Shown here piece by piece: positions 1 to 6,411 of a stretch of 10,631 nucleotides of DNA. This stretch comes from CAZOGW01 sp964579415. GTDB lineage: Bacteria > Actinomycetota > Acidimicrobiia > Spongiisociales > UBA5794. The notes beneath the pieces are model-generated. The model ran no database searches. It worked only from the letters and a program-made list of their open reading frames with translations, and had not been told where the DNA came from. A program made the position numbers and the translations under genes. Where the stretch lies: positions 1 through 10,631 of the forward strand of contig CAZOGW010000105.1 in the NCBI GenBank assembly GCA_964579415.1, written 5' to 3'. Position 1 is the stretch's first letter. Every line of letters starts with the position of its first letter.

Positions 1-14
1 AGTACCAAGTACTT
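1..14. repeat. Edge of a GTAC heptad repeat array
   Basis: The window opens inside a copy of the interspersed repeat seen four more times downstream. It reads AGTACCAAGTACTT, which on the minus strand is the GTACTTG-type heptad plus flanks. The array is cut by the window edge, so its true length is unknown. It lies 61 bases beyond the serB stop codon, so it is intergenic like the other copies. Confidence 0.7.
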
Positions 15-40
15 CCTTGCGACGAGCTAGTCATTAATCC

Positions 41-80
41 CGGGAGCTTGCCTGTCACATCCCCGGAGTTGCCTGTCACA
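41..80. repeat. Short imperfect direct duplication at the serB 3' end
   Basis: Bases 41-59 (CGGGAGCTTGCCTGTCACA) and 63-80 (CCGGAGTTGCCTGTCACA) are near-identical direct copies, differing by one substitution and one missing base. The second copy contains the serB stop codon (TCA at 76-78, TGA on the minus strand). The first copy therefore looks like a duplicate of the gene's last bases placed just downstream. It may be a replication-slippage scar. No hairpin or function is evident. Confidence 0.6.
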
Positions 81-1260
81 CACCATCGGCCCGGTCTGCC
101 GCTTCGATGTCCGCCCGGCTTATCCCCAGAAGGAACAGCACCGCGTCGAGATACGGCACCTTCAACGTCGTATCCGCCGCGGCGTCGACGACGGGCTTGG
201 CGTTGAATGCGATGCCGAGGCCGGCGGCCGAAAGCATCTCCAGGTCGTTGGCGCCGTCGCCCACGGCCACCACCTGCTCCATGGGCACCTGCTCCTGGGC
301 GGCGACGCGGCGAAGGAGGCGGGCCTTGGCCGCACCGTCGACCACATCGCCGACGAGCCTCCCGGTGAGCCTCCCCTCGACGACTTCGAGGGTGTTGGCG
401 AAGGCGAGGTCCATCCCCAGATCCCGGCGCACCCGTTCGGCGAAGACGTCGAACCCGCCGCTGACGATGGTGGTGTGGTAGCCGAGGCGGCGCAAGGTCC
501 GGGCGAAGGTGCGTGCCCCCGGCGTCAGCCGGACCCGGCGGGCCACCTCCTCCAGCCGGTCCTCGGGCAGCCCTTCCAGCATCGCCACCCGCCGGGCAAG
601 GGATTCCGAGAACTCACCCGAGCCCGCCATCGTCGCCGCGGTGATGGCGGCCACGTCGCCGGCGACTCCCGCCTCGGCGGCAAGCAGGTCGATGATCTCG
701 TCGGTGATCAGTGTCGAGTCCATGTCGATGACGACGAGGCGCTTGGCACGGCGTTCCAGACCCTCACGCTGCACGGAGACGTCGACCCCGTGGGCGCTGG
801 AGGCCCGCAGCAGGCCCGACCGCAGCTCCTGAATATCGCCACCGTCGACGACCAGCTCGTAGCTGAGAACGGGGTAGCGGGAGAGGCGCACGATCCGCTC
901 GATGTTGGCGCCGGCGCCGGCGATGGCCTCGGCGACGCGACCCAGCGTGGCCGGGCCGAGGCGGGTTCCCACGACGGTGACGGCGAACCGGGCAGGCGAC
1001 GGCTCCGGCTCGGCCTCCTCGGGATCCACCGGCTGGAAGTCGATGTGCAGCTTCCCCTCCCAGCCGAAGAGGAGCAGGTCCTTGAGCGGGGCGCGGCTCT
1101 CGTCGATGCGCACCAGCATCTGCAGGGTGAGGCGGCCCCGAACCACCACCTGCTCCATGTCGAGCACCTCGGCGCCGGCACCGGCGAGGATGCCGAGGAC
1201 GCCGGCGGTGATGCCGGGATGGTCCTTCCCGGTGATGCTCACCACGATGGTCTGATCCAA
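76..1260 (-). CDS. serB: Phosphoserine phosphatase with two ACT-like domains
   Basis: Dephosphorylates O-phospho-L-serine in the last step of serine synthesis, in the cytoplasm. The 394-residue protein begins with an ACT-like domain (about 1-80, motif SITGKDHPGITAGVL), has a second ACT-like region (about 92-165), then a C-terminal HAD phosphatase domain. HAD motifs are complete: DMDST with nucleophile D179 and acid D181, E187 of the SerB family, SGG at 267-269, K312, and GDGANDL at 334-340. The TTG start at 1260 is chosen because GGAGG lies 7 bases upstream and the protein then begins exactly at the ACT domain. The open frame runs on for 110 more codons, but that stretch overlaps the divergent gene and resembles no ACT or HAD sequence. 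Size and layout match the ACT-ACT-HAD SerB2 type of mycobacteria, whose ACT domains bind amino acids; serine feedback here is inferred. It is transcribed away from all neighbours. Confidence 0.95.
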   Translation of the reverse strand: MDQTIVVSITGKDHPGITAGVLGILAGAGAEVLDMEQVVVRGRLTLQMLVRIDESRAPLKDLLLFGWEGKLHIDFQPVDPEEAEPEPSPARFAVTVVGTRLGPATLGRVAEAIAGAGANIERIVRLSRYPVLSYELVVDGGDIQELRSGLLRASSAHGVDVSVQREGLERRAKRLVVIDMDSTLITDEIIDLLAAEAGVAGDVAAITAATMAGSGEFSESLARRVAMLEGLPEDRLEEVARRVRLTPGARTFARTLRRLGYHTTIVSGGFDVFAERVRRDLGMDLAFANTLEVVEGRLTGRLVGDVVDGAAKARLLRRVAAQEQVPMEQVVAVGDGANDLEMLSAAGLGIAFNAKPVVDAAADTTLKVPYLDAVLFLLGISRADIEAADRADGV

Positions 1261-1303
1261 GGTGCCGCCTCCGCTGCTACGTTGCCGTGCCGGTGAGTAT
1301 GTA
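1261..1303. promoter_or_regulatory. Divergent serB / HAD phosphatase promoter region
   Basis: Only 43 bases separate the two divergent starts, so both promoters must be compressed here or overlap the coding ends. On the plus strand, TGCTACGTT (1275-1283) fits an extended -10 element (TGnTAnnnT), followed by GCCG. A ribosome site GGTGAG (1292-1297) lies 6 bases before the ATG at 1304. On the minus strand, GGAGG lies 7 bases before the serB TTG. A minus-strand -10 (CATACT, complement of about 1296-1301) is possible but weak. No convincing -35 hexamer is visible for either direction. Confidence 0.4.
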
Positions 1304-2086
1304 ATGGGCGGTGACCGAATCGGCAATCCGGGCACGATCGTATGCGATCTCGATGGGGTTCTGTACCACGGTACCCACGGGGTACCGGGTGCCGGTACCG
1401 CCCTGCGCCGGATGGCGGATGCCGGCCTCCAGCTCCTGTTCGCCACCAACAACGCCGCCCTGCCCCCCGGCAAGGTCGCGGCCAACATCGCCGAGCGGAC
1501 CGGGTTCCGTCCCGCCGAGGGCGCCGTGGTCACCTCGTCGATGGCGGCGGCCCACCACCTCGCCGGCTCGGTGGGCGCCGCCTTCACCATCGGCGGCGAG
1601 GGGGTGCCCCTGGCGCTGTGGGCGGTCGGGATAGAGGTGGTCGAGGACCCCGACGCCGCCGACGTGGTGGTGGTGGGGATCGACCCGCAACTGACCTATG
1701 CCCGGCTGGGACAGGCGATGCGGCCGCTCCTGCGCGGGGCGCGCTTCGTCGCCACCAACGACGACCCGACCCTTCCCACCGCAGACGGCCTCCTGCCCGG
1801 CGCCGGCGCCATCGTGGCCGCGCTGGAGCGGGCGGTGGGCCGCCGCGCCGAGGTGTGCGGCAAGCCTCACCGGCCCATGGGCGCGATGCTCGACGCTCTC
1901 GTCGCCGGCGCCGGCGTCCTCATGGTGGGGGACAGGATCGACACCGACATCGACTTCGGCCGCAACCAGGGCTGGCAGACAGCACTGGTTCTGTCGGGTG
2001 TCACGCTCGCGTCCGAGGCAAGCGCATCGGGAGCTGACTTTGTGGTCGGGTCGATCGCGGAGCTTCCTGACGTGCTCGGGGTTTGA
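1304..2086 (+). CDS. HAD-IIA (NagD/PGP-like) sugar- or glycerol-phosphate phosphatase
   Basis: A 260-residue cytoplasmic phosphatase of the HAD superfamily, class IIA. Motif I is DLDGVLYHG (D15 nucleophile, D17 acid), motif II is FATNN (T48, N49, N50), the motif III lysine is K187 in CGKPHRPM, and motif IV is GDRIDTDID (209-217, D210 and D214). The C2-type cap between motifs II and III has the usual size. The ATG start has GGTGAG 6 bases upstream; a GTG at 1262 would add 14 unlike residues. The mycobacterial gene in the same place before tlyA (Rv1692) is reported as a glycerol-3-phosphate phosphatase, so a role in recycling glycerol phosphate or another small phosphate ester is likely. Substrate cannot be read from the sequence. 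The stop codon lies 4 bases before the repeat hairpin at 2090. Confidence 0.9.
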   Translation: MGGDRIGNPGTIVCDLDGVLYHGTHGVPGAGTALRRMADAGLQLLFATNNAALPPGKVAANIAERTGFRPAEGAVVTSSMAAAHHLAGSVGAAFTIGGEGVPLALWAVGIEVVEDPDAADVVVVGIDPQLTYARLGQAMRPLLRGARFVATNDDPTLPTADGLLPGAGAIVAALERAVGRRAEVCGKPHRPMGAMLDALVAGAGVLMVGDRIDTDIDFGRNQGWQTALVLSGVTLASEASASGADFVVGSIAELPDVLGV

Positions 2087-2089
2087 GGA

Positions 2090-2130
2090 GTACTTGGTAC
2101 TTGGTATCTGGCGGCCAGAGATACCAGGTA
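2090..2130. repeat. GTAC heptad repeat forming a hairpin between convergent genes
   Basis: Heptad-type sequence AGTACTTGGTACTTGGTAT is followed by an inverted partial copy. The arms at 2098-2111 (TACTTGGTATCTGG) and 2115-2130 (CCAGAGATACCAGGTA) pair with one mismatch and a two-base bulge around a 3-base loop. The structure fills the whole gap between the HAD phosphatase stop (2084-2086) and the rhomboid stop (2132-2134 on the minus strand). That placement suits a bidirectional transcription terminator or mRNA 3'-end barrier. There is no U-tract, so intrinsic termination is unproven. Part of it (2096-2116) matches the complement of 6357-6378 almost base for base. Confidence 0.75.
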
Positions 2131-2131
2131 G

Positions 2132-2869
2132 CTACAGGCGCGGAAGAGCGTACGGATGGTGCAAACCCTCCACCCGCGCCAGCAGGGTCCTGCGGAAGGG
2201 CAGGGTCAGCAGCACGCCGGCGACGAACCCGGCGACGTGGGCCTCCCAGGCAACGCCGGGATCGGGCACGGCGAACTGGCTGAGGAACCACAGTCCGAGG
2301 AAGATCACCGCCGGGACCGGCACGAACAGGAATACCACCAGCGACAAGACCCGGTGGGCGGGGTAGAGCACCAGGTACGAGCCGAGCACGCCGGCGATGG
2401 CGCCCGAGGCACCCACCAGGGGTGTGGTGGTGTCCGGGTTGGAGAGGACGAACGCCAGCGTGGCCACCACGCCGGTTGCCAGGTAGAACGCCACGTAGCG
2501 CAGCGTGCCGAACGCCTCCTCGACGTTGTTCCCGAAGACCCACAGGAACCACATGTTGCTGGCTAGGTGGACGAATCCGGCGTGGAGGAACATCGAGACC
2601 AGGATGGCGAGGTAGATCCCCTTGTCAGGGAACAGCGGAGCTTCCGAGGGATCGTCGTTGCACACATCGGAACGGATCTCGTCGATGGTGAGCGGAGCGC
2701 CCGTGGTGATCTCGCAGGCGATGGCCGCCCGCTCGAAGGCGAACTCCTGGGCATCGATCTCCGATCCCTGCGGCTGCCAGAGCAGGAAGACGAGCACGTT
2801 GACCGCGATCAGGACGATTGTGGCGACCGGCTTGATACGGCTCGGGTTGATGTCCCGGATGGGGAACAC
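2132..2869 (-). CDS. Rhomboid family intramembrane serine protease
   Basis: A polytopic inner-membrane protease of the rhomboid (S54) family, which cuts transmembrane segments of other proteins. The 245-residue product has a short cytoplasmic start, a first membrane helix (about 14-31), then a roughly 50-residue acidic loop with two cysteines (C52, C70) that could form an external disulfide. The core follows: HLASNMWFLWVFG (H101, N105 as oxyanion and supporting residues), GASGAIAG with catalytic S155, and AHVAGFVAG with catalytic H211. The tail is short and basic. The start is uncertain: GTG at 2869 has AGGAG 11 bases upstream. An ATG at 2905 would add 12 residues, has no ribosome site and overlaps the divergent ATG at 2904. 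The gene sits between two members of a conserved actinobacterial block, on the opposite strand, so it looks like a lineage-specific insertion. Substrates are unknown. Confidence 0.92.
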   Translation of the reverse strand: MFPIRDINPSRIKPVATIVLIAVNVLVFLLWQPQGSEIDAQEFAFERAAIACEITTGAPLTIDEIRSDVCNDDPSEAPLFPDKGIYLAILVSMFLHAGFVHLASNMWFLWVFGNNVEEAFGTLRYVAFYLATGVVATLAFVLSNPDTTTPLVGASGAIAGVLGSYLVLYPAHRVLSLVVFLFVPVPAVIFLGLWFLSQFAVPDPGVAWEAHVAGFVAGVLLTLPFRRTLLARVEGLHHPYALPRL

Positions 2870-2891
2870 GTGCTCGGCGGCTCCTGTCGGG

Positions 2892-2903
2892 GATAATGGC
2901 CCC
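2892..2903 (+). promoter_or_regulatory. Likely leaderless promoter for the tlyA operon
   Basis: GATAAT (2892-2897) is a near-consensus -10 hexamer ending 6 bases before the ATG at 2904. That spacing would put the transcription start on or next to the A of the start codon, so the mRNA would have no leader. This is a common arrangement in actinobacteria. No ribosome site precedes the ATG, which fits. No clear -35 is visible. The element lies between the divergent rhomboid start at 2869 and this gene. Confidence 0.5.
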
Positions 2904-3083
2904 ATGGATGATACGCAGCCGGTCCCCGGAGACACCACGCCCACCGACGACGAGTCGGTGGCCGACGACCTGCAGGTACTGGCCGAGGCGGATCCCGGGG
3001 ACGCCCCCGGCATCGCCGAGCGCCTGGCGGACGCCCTGGGCGAGGCCCTCGACCGGGAGCGGATCGACGCACCGCCGCGGTGA
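2904..3083 (+). CDS. Small acidic conserved hypothetical protein upstream of tlyA (Rv1693-like position)
   Basis: A 59-residue protein of unknown function. It has a disordered acidic first half rich in D, T and P (1-23), then a helix-prone stretch (about 20-52) with GIAERLADALGEALDRERID. It has no cysteines, signal peptide or membrane segment. Support for a real gene is the -10-like GATAAT 6 bases before its ATG and its stop overlapping the tlyA GTG (GTGA, 3080-3083), which implies translational coupling. Mycobacteria also have a very short unannotated gene (Rv1693) between the HAD phosphatase and tlyA; homology is suggested by position and size, not by an alignment. It might assist TlyA or the ribosome, but nothing in the sequence shows this. 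Confidence 0.7.
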   Translation: MDDTQPVPGDTTPTDDESVADDLQVLAEADPGDAPGIAERLADALGEALDRERIDAPPR

Positions 3084-3817
3084 CCCAGCGGCGGCTCGAC
3101 ATCGAGATGGCGAGGCGTGGCCTGGCGCCGACACGCTCGGCGGCCCGCCACGCCATCCGCGCCGGCTGGGTGAGCATCGACGGGCAGGTGATTACCCGGC
3201 CCGGGGCGACCGTGCCCGAGGGCGCCGAGGTGGCGGTGGCCCCTGCCGCGCTGCGCTTCGTCAGCCGGTCCGGGGCCAAGCTGGACGGCGCACTGGACAC
3301 ATTCGCGGTTCCCGTGGCGGGGCGGAGAACGCTCGATGTGGGAGCCTCGACGGGGGGCTTCACCGACTGCCTGCTCCAGCACGGCGCAGCATCGGTGCTG
3401 GCGGTCGACGTCGGCACCGGCCAACTCCACCCCTCGCTGGCCGCCGATCCCCGCGTGGTGTCGCGGGAGGGCACCGACATCCGCGCACTCGACCCTGCCG
3501 AGGCGGGAGCACCCTTCGACGTGGTGGTGGTGGACGTGTCGTTCATCTCCCTGGGGTACGTCGCCCCGGCGCTGGTGGCCTGCGGCGACACCGACACCGA
3601 CTACGTGGTGCTGGTGAAACCGCAGTTCGAGGTGGGCCGGGAGGCCCTGCGCAAGGACGGCGTGGTACGCGACGCTGCCGATGCAGCCGCCGCGGTGGAC
3701 CGGGCTTTGCAGGTGCTGGAGGCGGCCGGCCTCGCCGTGCAGGGCACCGTCCCGTCGCCGGTGGCGGGGGACTCGGGCAACCGCGAGGTTCTGGCGTGGC
3801 TGCGGCAACGCCACTAG
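3080..3817 (+). CDS. tlyA: 16S/23S rRNA (cytidine-2'-O)-methyltransferase TlyA
   Basis: Methylates ribose 2'-OH of cytidines in ribosomal RNA using S-adenosylmethionine. In mycobacteria this affects both subunits and confers capreomycin sensitivity. The 245-residue protein has an N-terminal S4 RNA-binding domain (about 3-58, RLDIEMARRGLAPTR), a short linker with RFVS at 59-62, then an FtsJ-like methyltransferase domain. The SAM-binding motif is DVGASTGGFTD (86-96). The tetrad K67, D152, K180 and E236 matches the mycobacterial K69, D154, K182 and E238 with a constant offset of two, so the enzyme should be active. The GTG start shares GTGA with the stop of the upstream small gene. No strong ribosome site precedes it, which fits coupling. 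Length agrees with the family. The old haemolysin name of this family is not supported by mechanism. Confidence 0.95.
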   Translation: MTQRRLDIEMARRGLAPTRSAARHAIRAGWVSIDGQVITRPGATVPEGAEVAVAPAALRFVSRSGAKLDGALDTFAVPVAGRRTLDVGASTGGFTDCLLQHGAASVLAVDVGTGQLHPSLAADPRVVSREGTDIRALDPAEAGAPFDVVVVDVSFISLGYVAPALVACGDTDTDYVVLVKPQFEVGREALRKDGVVRDAADAAAAVDRALQVLEAAGLAVQGTVPSPVAGDSGNREVLAWLRQRH

Positions 3818-3834
3818 CAACCGGGTGGGCGCGT

Positions 3835-3875
3835 TAGATTCCGGCTCGAGTCCTCAACTTGTCACACCGCAGGGA
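3835..3875 (+). promoter_or_regulatory. Possible nadK promoter and weak ribosome site
   Basis: The 70-base gap between tlyA and nadK contains TAGATT (3835-3840, fits TAnnnT) followed by CCGG, resembling the -10 region proposed for pyrG and the HAD gene. AGGGA (3871-3875) is a weak ribosome site 12 bases before the GTG at 3888. CATGAT (3876-3881) ends exactly 6 bases before the GTG and is an alternative leaderless -10. No -35 element stands out, so this may only be a spacer within the operon. Confidence 0.3.
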
Positions 3876-3887
3876 CATGATTGCGCC

Positions 3888-4712
3888 GTGACCGCGAACC
3901 AACCTCTCAGCCTCGGGCTCGTCGTGCACCGTGATCTCTCCGGCGCCCACGAGGTGGCCGACCGGCTCCACGATCTGGCAGCCGACCGCGGTCTGAGCGT
4001 CCGGCGCCTGGAGACGGAGGCCGACGCCACCGCGGCGGGGAGGGTCGATTACGTGGTCGGCATCGGCGGTGACGGCACCCTGCTCCAGGCCGCCCTGGCA
4101 GCCCACCGCGCCGGCGTGCCGGTGGTGGGCGTGAACCTGGGCACGGTGGGCTACCTCACCGAGTTCGAGCCGGAGGAGTTGGAGTCGCTTCTCGACACGC
4201 TGGCGCTGCCCAACCCGCCGCTGACTCCCCGCATGACCGTCGCCGCCGCCACCGCCGACGGCAGGGTCTGGCACGGCATCAACGAGGTCGTGGTGGAGAA
4301 GGCCATCGCCTCACGCATCGTGCGCCTCGCCGTCGCCATCGATGACCACCACTTCGCCACCTACCGCGCCGACGGGGTCATCGTCGCCACCCCGCTCGGG
4401 TCGACCGCCTACTCGCTGTCGGCCGGAGGACCGGTGGTGGCGCCCGAACTGGAGGCGCTGGTACTCACCCCGGTCGCCCCGCACAGCTTGCTGTCCCGCT
4501 CTCTGGTGCTCCATCCGGGCACGGTGGTCACACTCACCGTCGACGGTGAGCGGGAGGTCCAGGTGAGCGTGGACGGGCGCGAGGCGTGCACGCTGCAGGG
4601 AGGAGAGCAGCTCCGGGTCCGCCGCGGGGAGCGCCCGGTGCACTTCGTGTCCCTCGGCGCCAACCCCTTCCCTCAAGGCGTCCGCAAGCAGTTCGGGATC
4701 GATCATGCTTGA
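3888..4712 (+). CDS. nadK: NAD kinase (ATP/polyphosphate type)
   Basis: Phosphorylates NAD to NADP, the only de novo source of cellular NADP, in the cytoplasm. The 274-residue protein carries the family signatures in order: GIGGDGTLLQAA (58-69, with D62 of the GGDGT catalytic motif), GVNLGTVGYL (81-90), NE at 132-133, and the long motif DGVIVATPLGSTAYSLSAGG (162-181). Length is normal. The GTG at 3888 is preferred because residues 5 onward (QPLSLGLVVHRD) begin the Rossmann-like fold; the open frame extends further upstream into tlyA without family resemblance. The recN start lies 8 bases inside the end of this gene, so the two are translated together. Placement after tlyA and before recN repeats the mycobacterial order. 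Confidence 0.95.
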   Translation: MTANQPLSLGLVVHRDLSGAHEVADRLHDLAADRGLSVRRLETEADATAAGRVDYVVGIGGDGTLLQAALAAHRAGVPVVGVNLGTVGYLTEFEPEELESLLDTLALPNPPLTPRMTVAAATADGRVWHGINEVVVEKAIASRIVRLAVAIDDHHFATYRADGVIVATPLGSTAYSLSAGGPVVAPELEALVLTPVAPHSLLSRSLVLHPGTVVTLTVDGEREVQVSVDGREACTLQGGEQLRVRRGERPVHFVSLGANPFPQGVRKQFGIDHA

Positions 4713-6309
4713 CGAGCTCATCGTCACCAACCTGGGCCTCATCGAGGAGGCGCACCTGGAGCCGGGGCCGGGCCTGGTGGTCGTAACCGGAGAGACCGGC
4801 GCCGGCAAGACGCTGCTGCTCGGGGCGCTCCGGCTCCTCGCCGGAGGCCAGGCCCGGCGAGACCTCGTCGGCCCGGCGGGCGACGAGGCTTCGGTGCAGG
4901 CCCGTTTCCGCACCGAGGAGGGGGAGACCACCGTGGTGCGCCGCATCACCACCACCGGCCGCAGCCGCACCTACGTCGACGGGATGGTGACGCCGGTGAA
5001 GGCGGTCGAGGAAGCGACCGCCGGCGCGGTCGAGATCGTGTCCCAGCACGACCACCTGCGGCTGACACGCAGCGCCCACCTGCGCCAGATGCTCGACGGC
5101 GCCCTCGACGAGGAGGGTCGCAATGCCGCTGAGGCATACGCCGCGGCATGGGAGGCTCTGGCCGAGGTCACCGCCAAGCGGAACACTCTCGGCGGCGACC
5201 GTCGTGCCCTGGAGCGTGAGCTGGCCACGGTGAGGCACCAGGCCGCCGAGATCGCCGCCGCCGGGTTCTCCACCGGAGACGACGCCGACCTGGAGGCAAC
5301 GCTGTCCCGCCTACGCCACGCCCGCGAGATCGTCGACGGCCTGCAGGCGGCGTCGGCTGCGCTGGGGGAGGAGGGCGCCGAAGGGCCGCTCGACACCGCG
5401 GTGATCGCCCTGGAGCGTGTCGCCGCACTGGACCCGACCCTGGCCGGGCTCGCCGCCCAGGCATCCGACCTGGCGTCGCTGGCATCGGAGCTCCGGGGCG
5501 AGGCGGCGGCAACCGCCGATATGGATCTCGACCCTGCACAACTCGAGTCGCTGGAGCAGCGCATGGCGCTTCTCGGCGACCTGCGACGCCGCTACGGAGC
5601 CACCCTCGACGAGGTGCTCGCCTTCGGCGACGAAGCGACCCGCCGTAGCGCCGACCTGACCCAACTCCTCGCCGAGGCGGACACCATCGACAAGGAGCAC
5701 CGGCGCGCCGAGGAGGAGGTGCATGCCGCCGCCGCCACTCTCAGCGCCGCCCGGCGGAGGGCCGCGGACGTGCTGACCCGGTGCAGCGTCGAGCATCTCA
5801 CCGACCTCGGCTTCTCCTCCCCGGTGGTCGGCTTCGCCTTCACCGCCCGCCCGCCAGGCGCCGCCGGCGCCGACGGCATCGAGCTTCGCTTCGCCTCCGA
5901 CTCCTCCCTCGAACCGGGACCGGTGGGACGCACCGCTTCGGGCGGTGAGCTGAGCCGGCTGGTGCTGGCCCTGCGGCTGGCATCGGGCGCTGCCGACGCC
6001 ACCGTCGCCGCCTTCGACGAGATCGACGCCGGCGTCGGCGGGGCGGTGGCCCTGGCGCTGGGCCGCAAGCTGGCCGGCCTGGCCCGGAGCTGCCAGGTCC
6101 TCTGCGTCACCCACCTTCCCCAGGTGGCCGCCCATGCCGACACCCACTACGTGGTGGACCGCCGCGGCAACGTCACCACGGTCCGCCAGGCCACCGGAGA
6201 AGAACGCCTCGAAGAGCTCTCCCGCATGCTGGCAGGCATGCCGGGAAGCGAGCGGGGAAAGCAGCACGCCGCGGAACTGCTCGCTCTCGCGGCGCGGGGA
6301 GGTACTTAG
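4705..6309 (+). CDS. recN: DNA repair protein RecN (SMC-like ATPase)
   Basis: An SMC-like ATPase that acts early in double-strand break repair and helps RecA-dependent recombination. The 534-residue protein has an N-terminal ATPase half with Walker A GETGAGKT (29-36) and SQHDHLRL (113-120), a central coiled coil rich in A, E, R and L (about 135-350), and a C-terminal half with signature ASGGELSR (411-418), Walker B VAAFDEID (434-441, E439) and THLPQVAAHAD (469-479). It is slightly short for the family (about 550-590), apparently in the coiled coil. ATG starts inside nadK with no clear ribosome site of its own. The stop codon TAG (6307-6309) lies inside the first unit of a GTAC heptad array, which also supplies the preceding codons. 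The conserved end MLAGMPGSERGKQHAAELLALA is present, so function should be intact. Confidence 0.95.
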   Translation: MLDELIVTNLGLIEEAHLEPGPGLVVVTGETGAGKTLLLGALRLLAGGQARRDLVGPAGDEASVQARFRTEEGETTVVRRITTTGRSRTYVDGMVTPVKAVEEATAGAVEIVSQHDHLRLTRSAHLRQMLDGALDEEGRNAAEAYAAAWEALAEVTAKRNTLGGDRRALERELATVRHQAAEIAAAGFSTGDDADLEATLSRLRHAREIVDGLQAASAALGEEGAEGPLDTAVIALERVAALDPTLAGLAAQASDLASLASELRGEAAATADMDLDPAQLESLEQRMALLGDLRRRYGATLDEVLAFGDEATRRSADLTQLLAEADTIDKEHRRAEEEVHAAAATLSAARRRAADVLTRCSVEHLTDLGFSSPVVGFAFTARPPGAAGADGIELRFASDSSLEPGPVGRTASGGELSRLVLALRLASGAADATVAAFDEIDAGVGGAVALALGRKLAGLARSCQVLCVTHLPQVAAHADTHYVVDRRGNVTTVRQATGEERLEELSRMLAGMPGSERGKQHAAELLALAARGGT

Positions 6310-6392
6310 TACTTGGTACTTAGTACTAGGTACACATAGTCGGAGGGCCTCACAGCGGTCGCCAGAATACCAAGTACCAAGTACCAAGTACT
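6302..6392. repeat. Paired inverted GTAC heptad arrays between recN and pyrG
   Basis: The left array (6302-6333) is four tandem 7-base units, GTACTTA, GTACTTG, GTACTTA and GTACTAG, closed by GTAC. The right array (about 6366-6392) holds three CAAGTAC units, the inverse orientation. About 30 bases of unrelated sequence (6334-6364) separate them. The arrays could pair into a long stem with few mismatches. The boundary sequence GCCAGAATACCAAGTACC (6361-6378) matches, in the other orientation, the hairpin at 2096-2116. The element fills most of the 152-base recN-pyrG gap and lies just upstream of the probable pyrG promoter, so it could terminate recN transcripts. No U-tract follows. Confidence 0.85.
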
Positions 6393-6411
6393 CCCTGGCT
6401 CCCCGGGTCCT

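Noticed and set aside
475..1296. A 273-codon plus-strand open frame opposite serB
   Set aside because: It is a complement shadow of serB with biased composition and no domain signature.
1363..1399. Four GTACC words in 37 bases at the start of the HAD gene
   Set aside because: Their spacing (8, 11 and 13 bases) is irregular, and they encode conserved residues of the HAD motif region (VLYHGTHGVPGAGT); probably codon coincidence, not a heptad array.
1261..1590. N-terminal extension of SerB by 110 residues
   Set aside because: It overlaps the divergent HAD gene, has no ACT or HAD resemblance, and a TTG with GGAGG 7 bases upstream gives the correct family start.
2906..3820. Long N-terminal extension of the rhomboid gene on the minus strand
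   Set aside because: It runs opposite the clear small gene and tlyA and lacks membrane segments or family similarity.
3681..3887. Upstream extension of the NAD kinase frame
   Set aside because: It lies in another frame of tlyA, and the encoded residues do not resemble NAD kinases; GTG at 3888 gives the normal length.
5311..6387. A 358-codon minus-strand open frame opposite recN
   Set aside because: It is an antisense shadow of recN and runs into the repeat arrays; no motif supports it.
6302..6392. CRISPR array
   Set aside because: The 7-base units are contiguous, with no spacers of 25-40 bases and no cas genes nearby.
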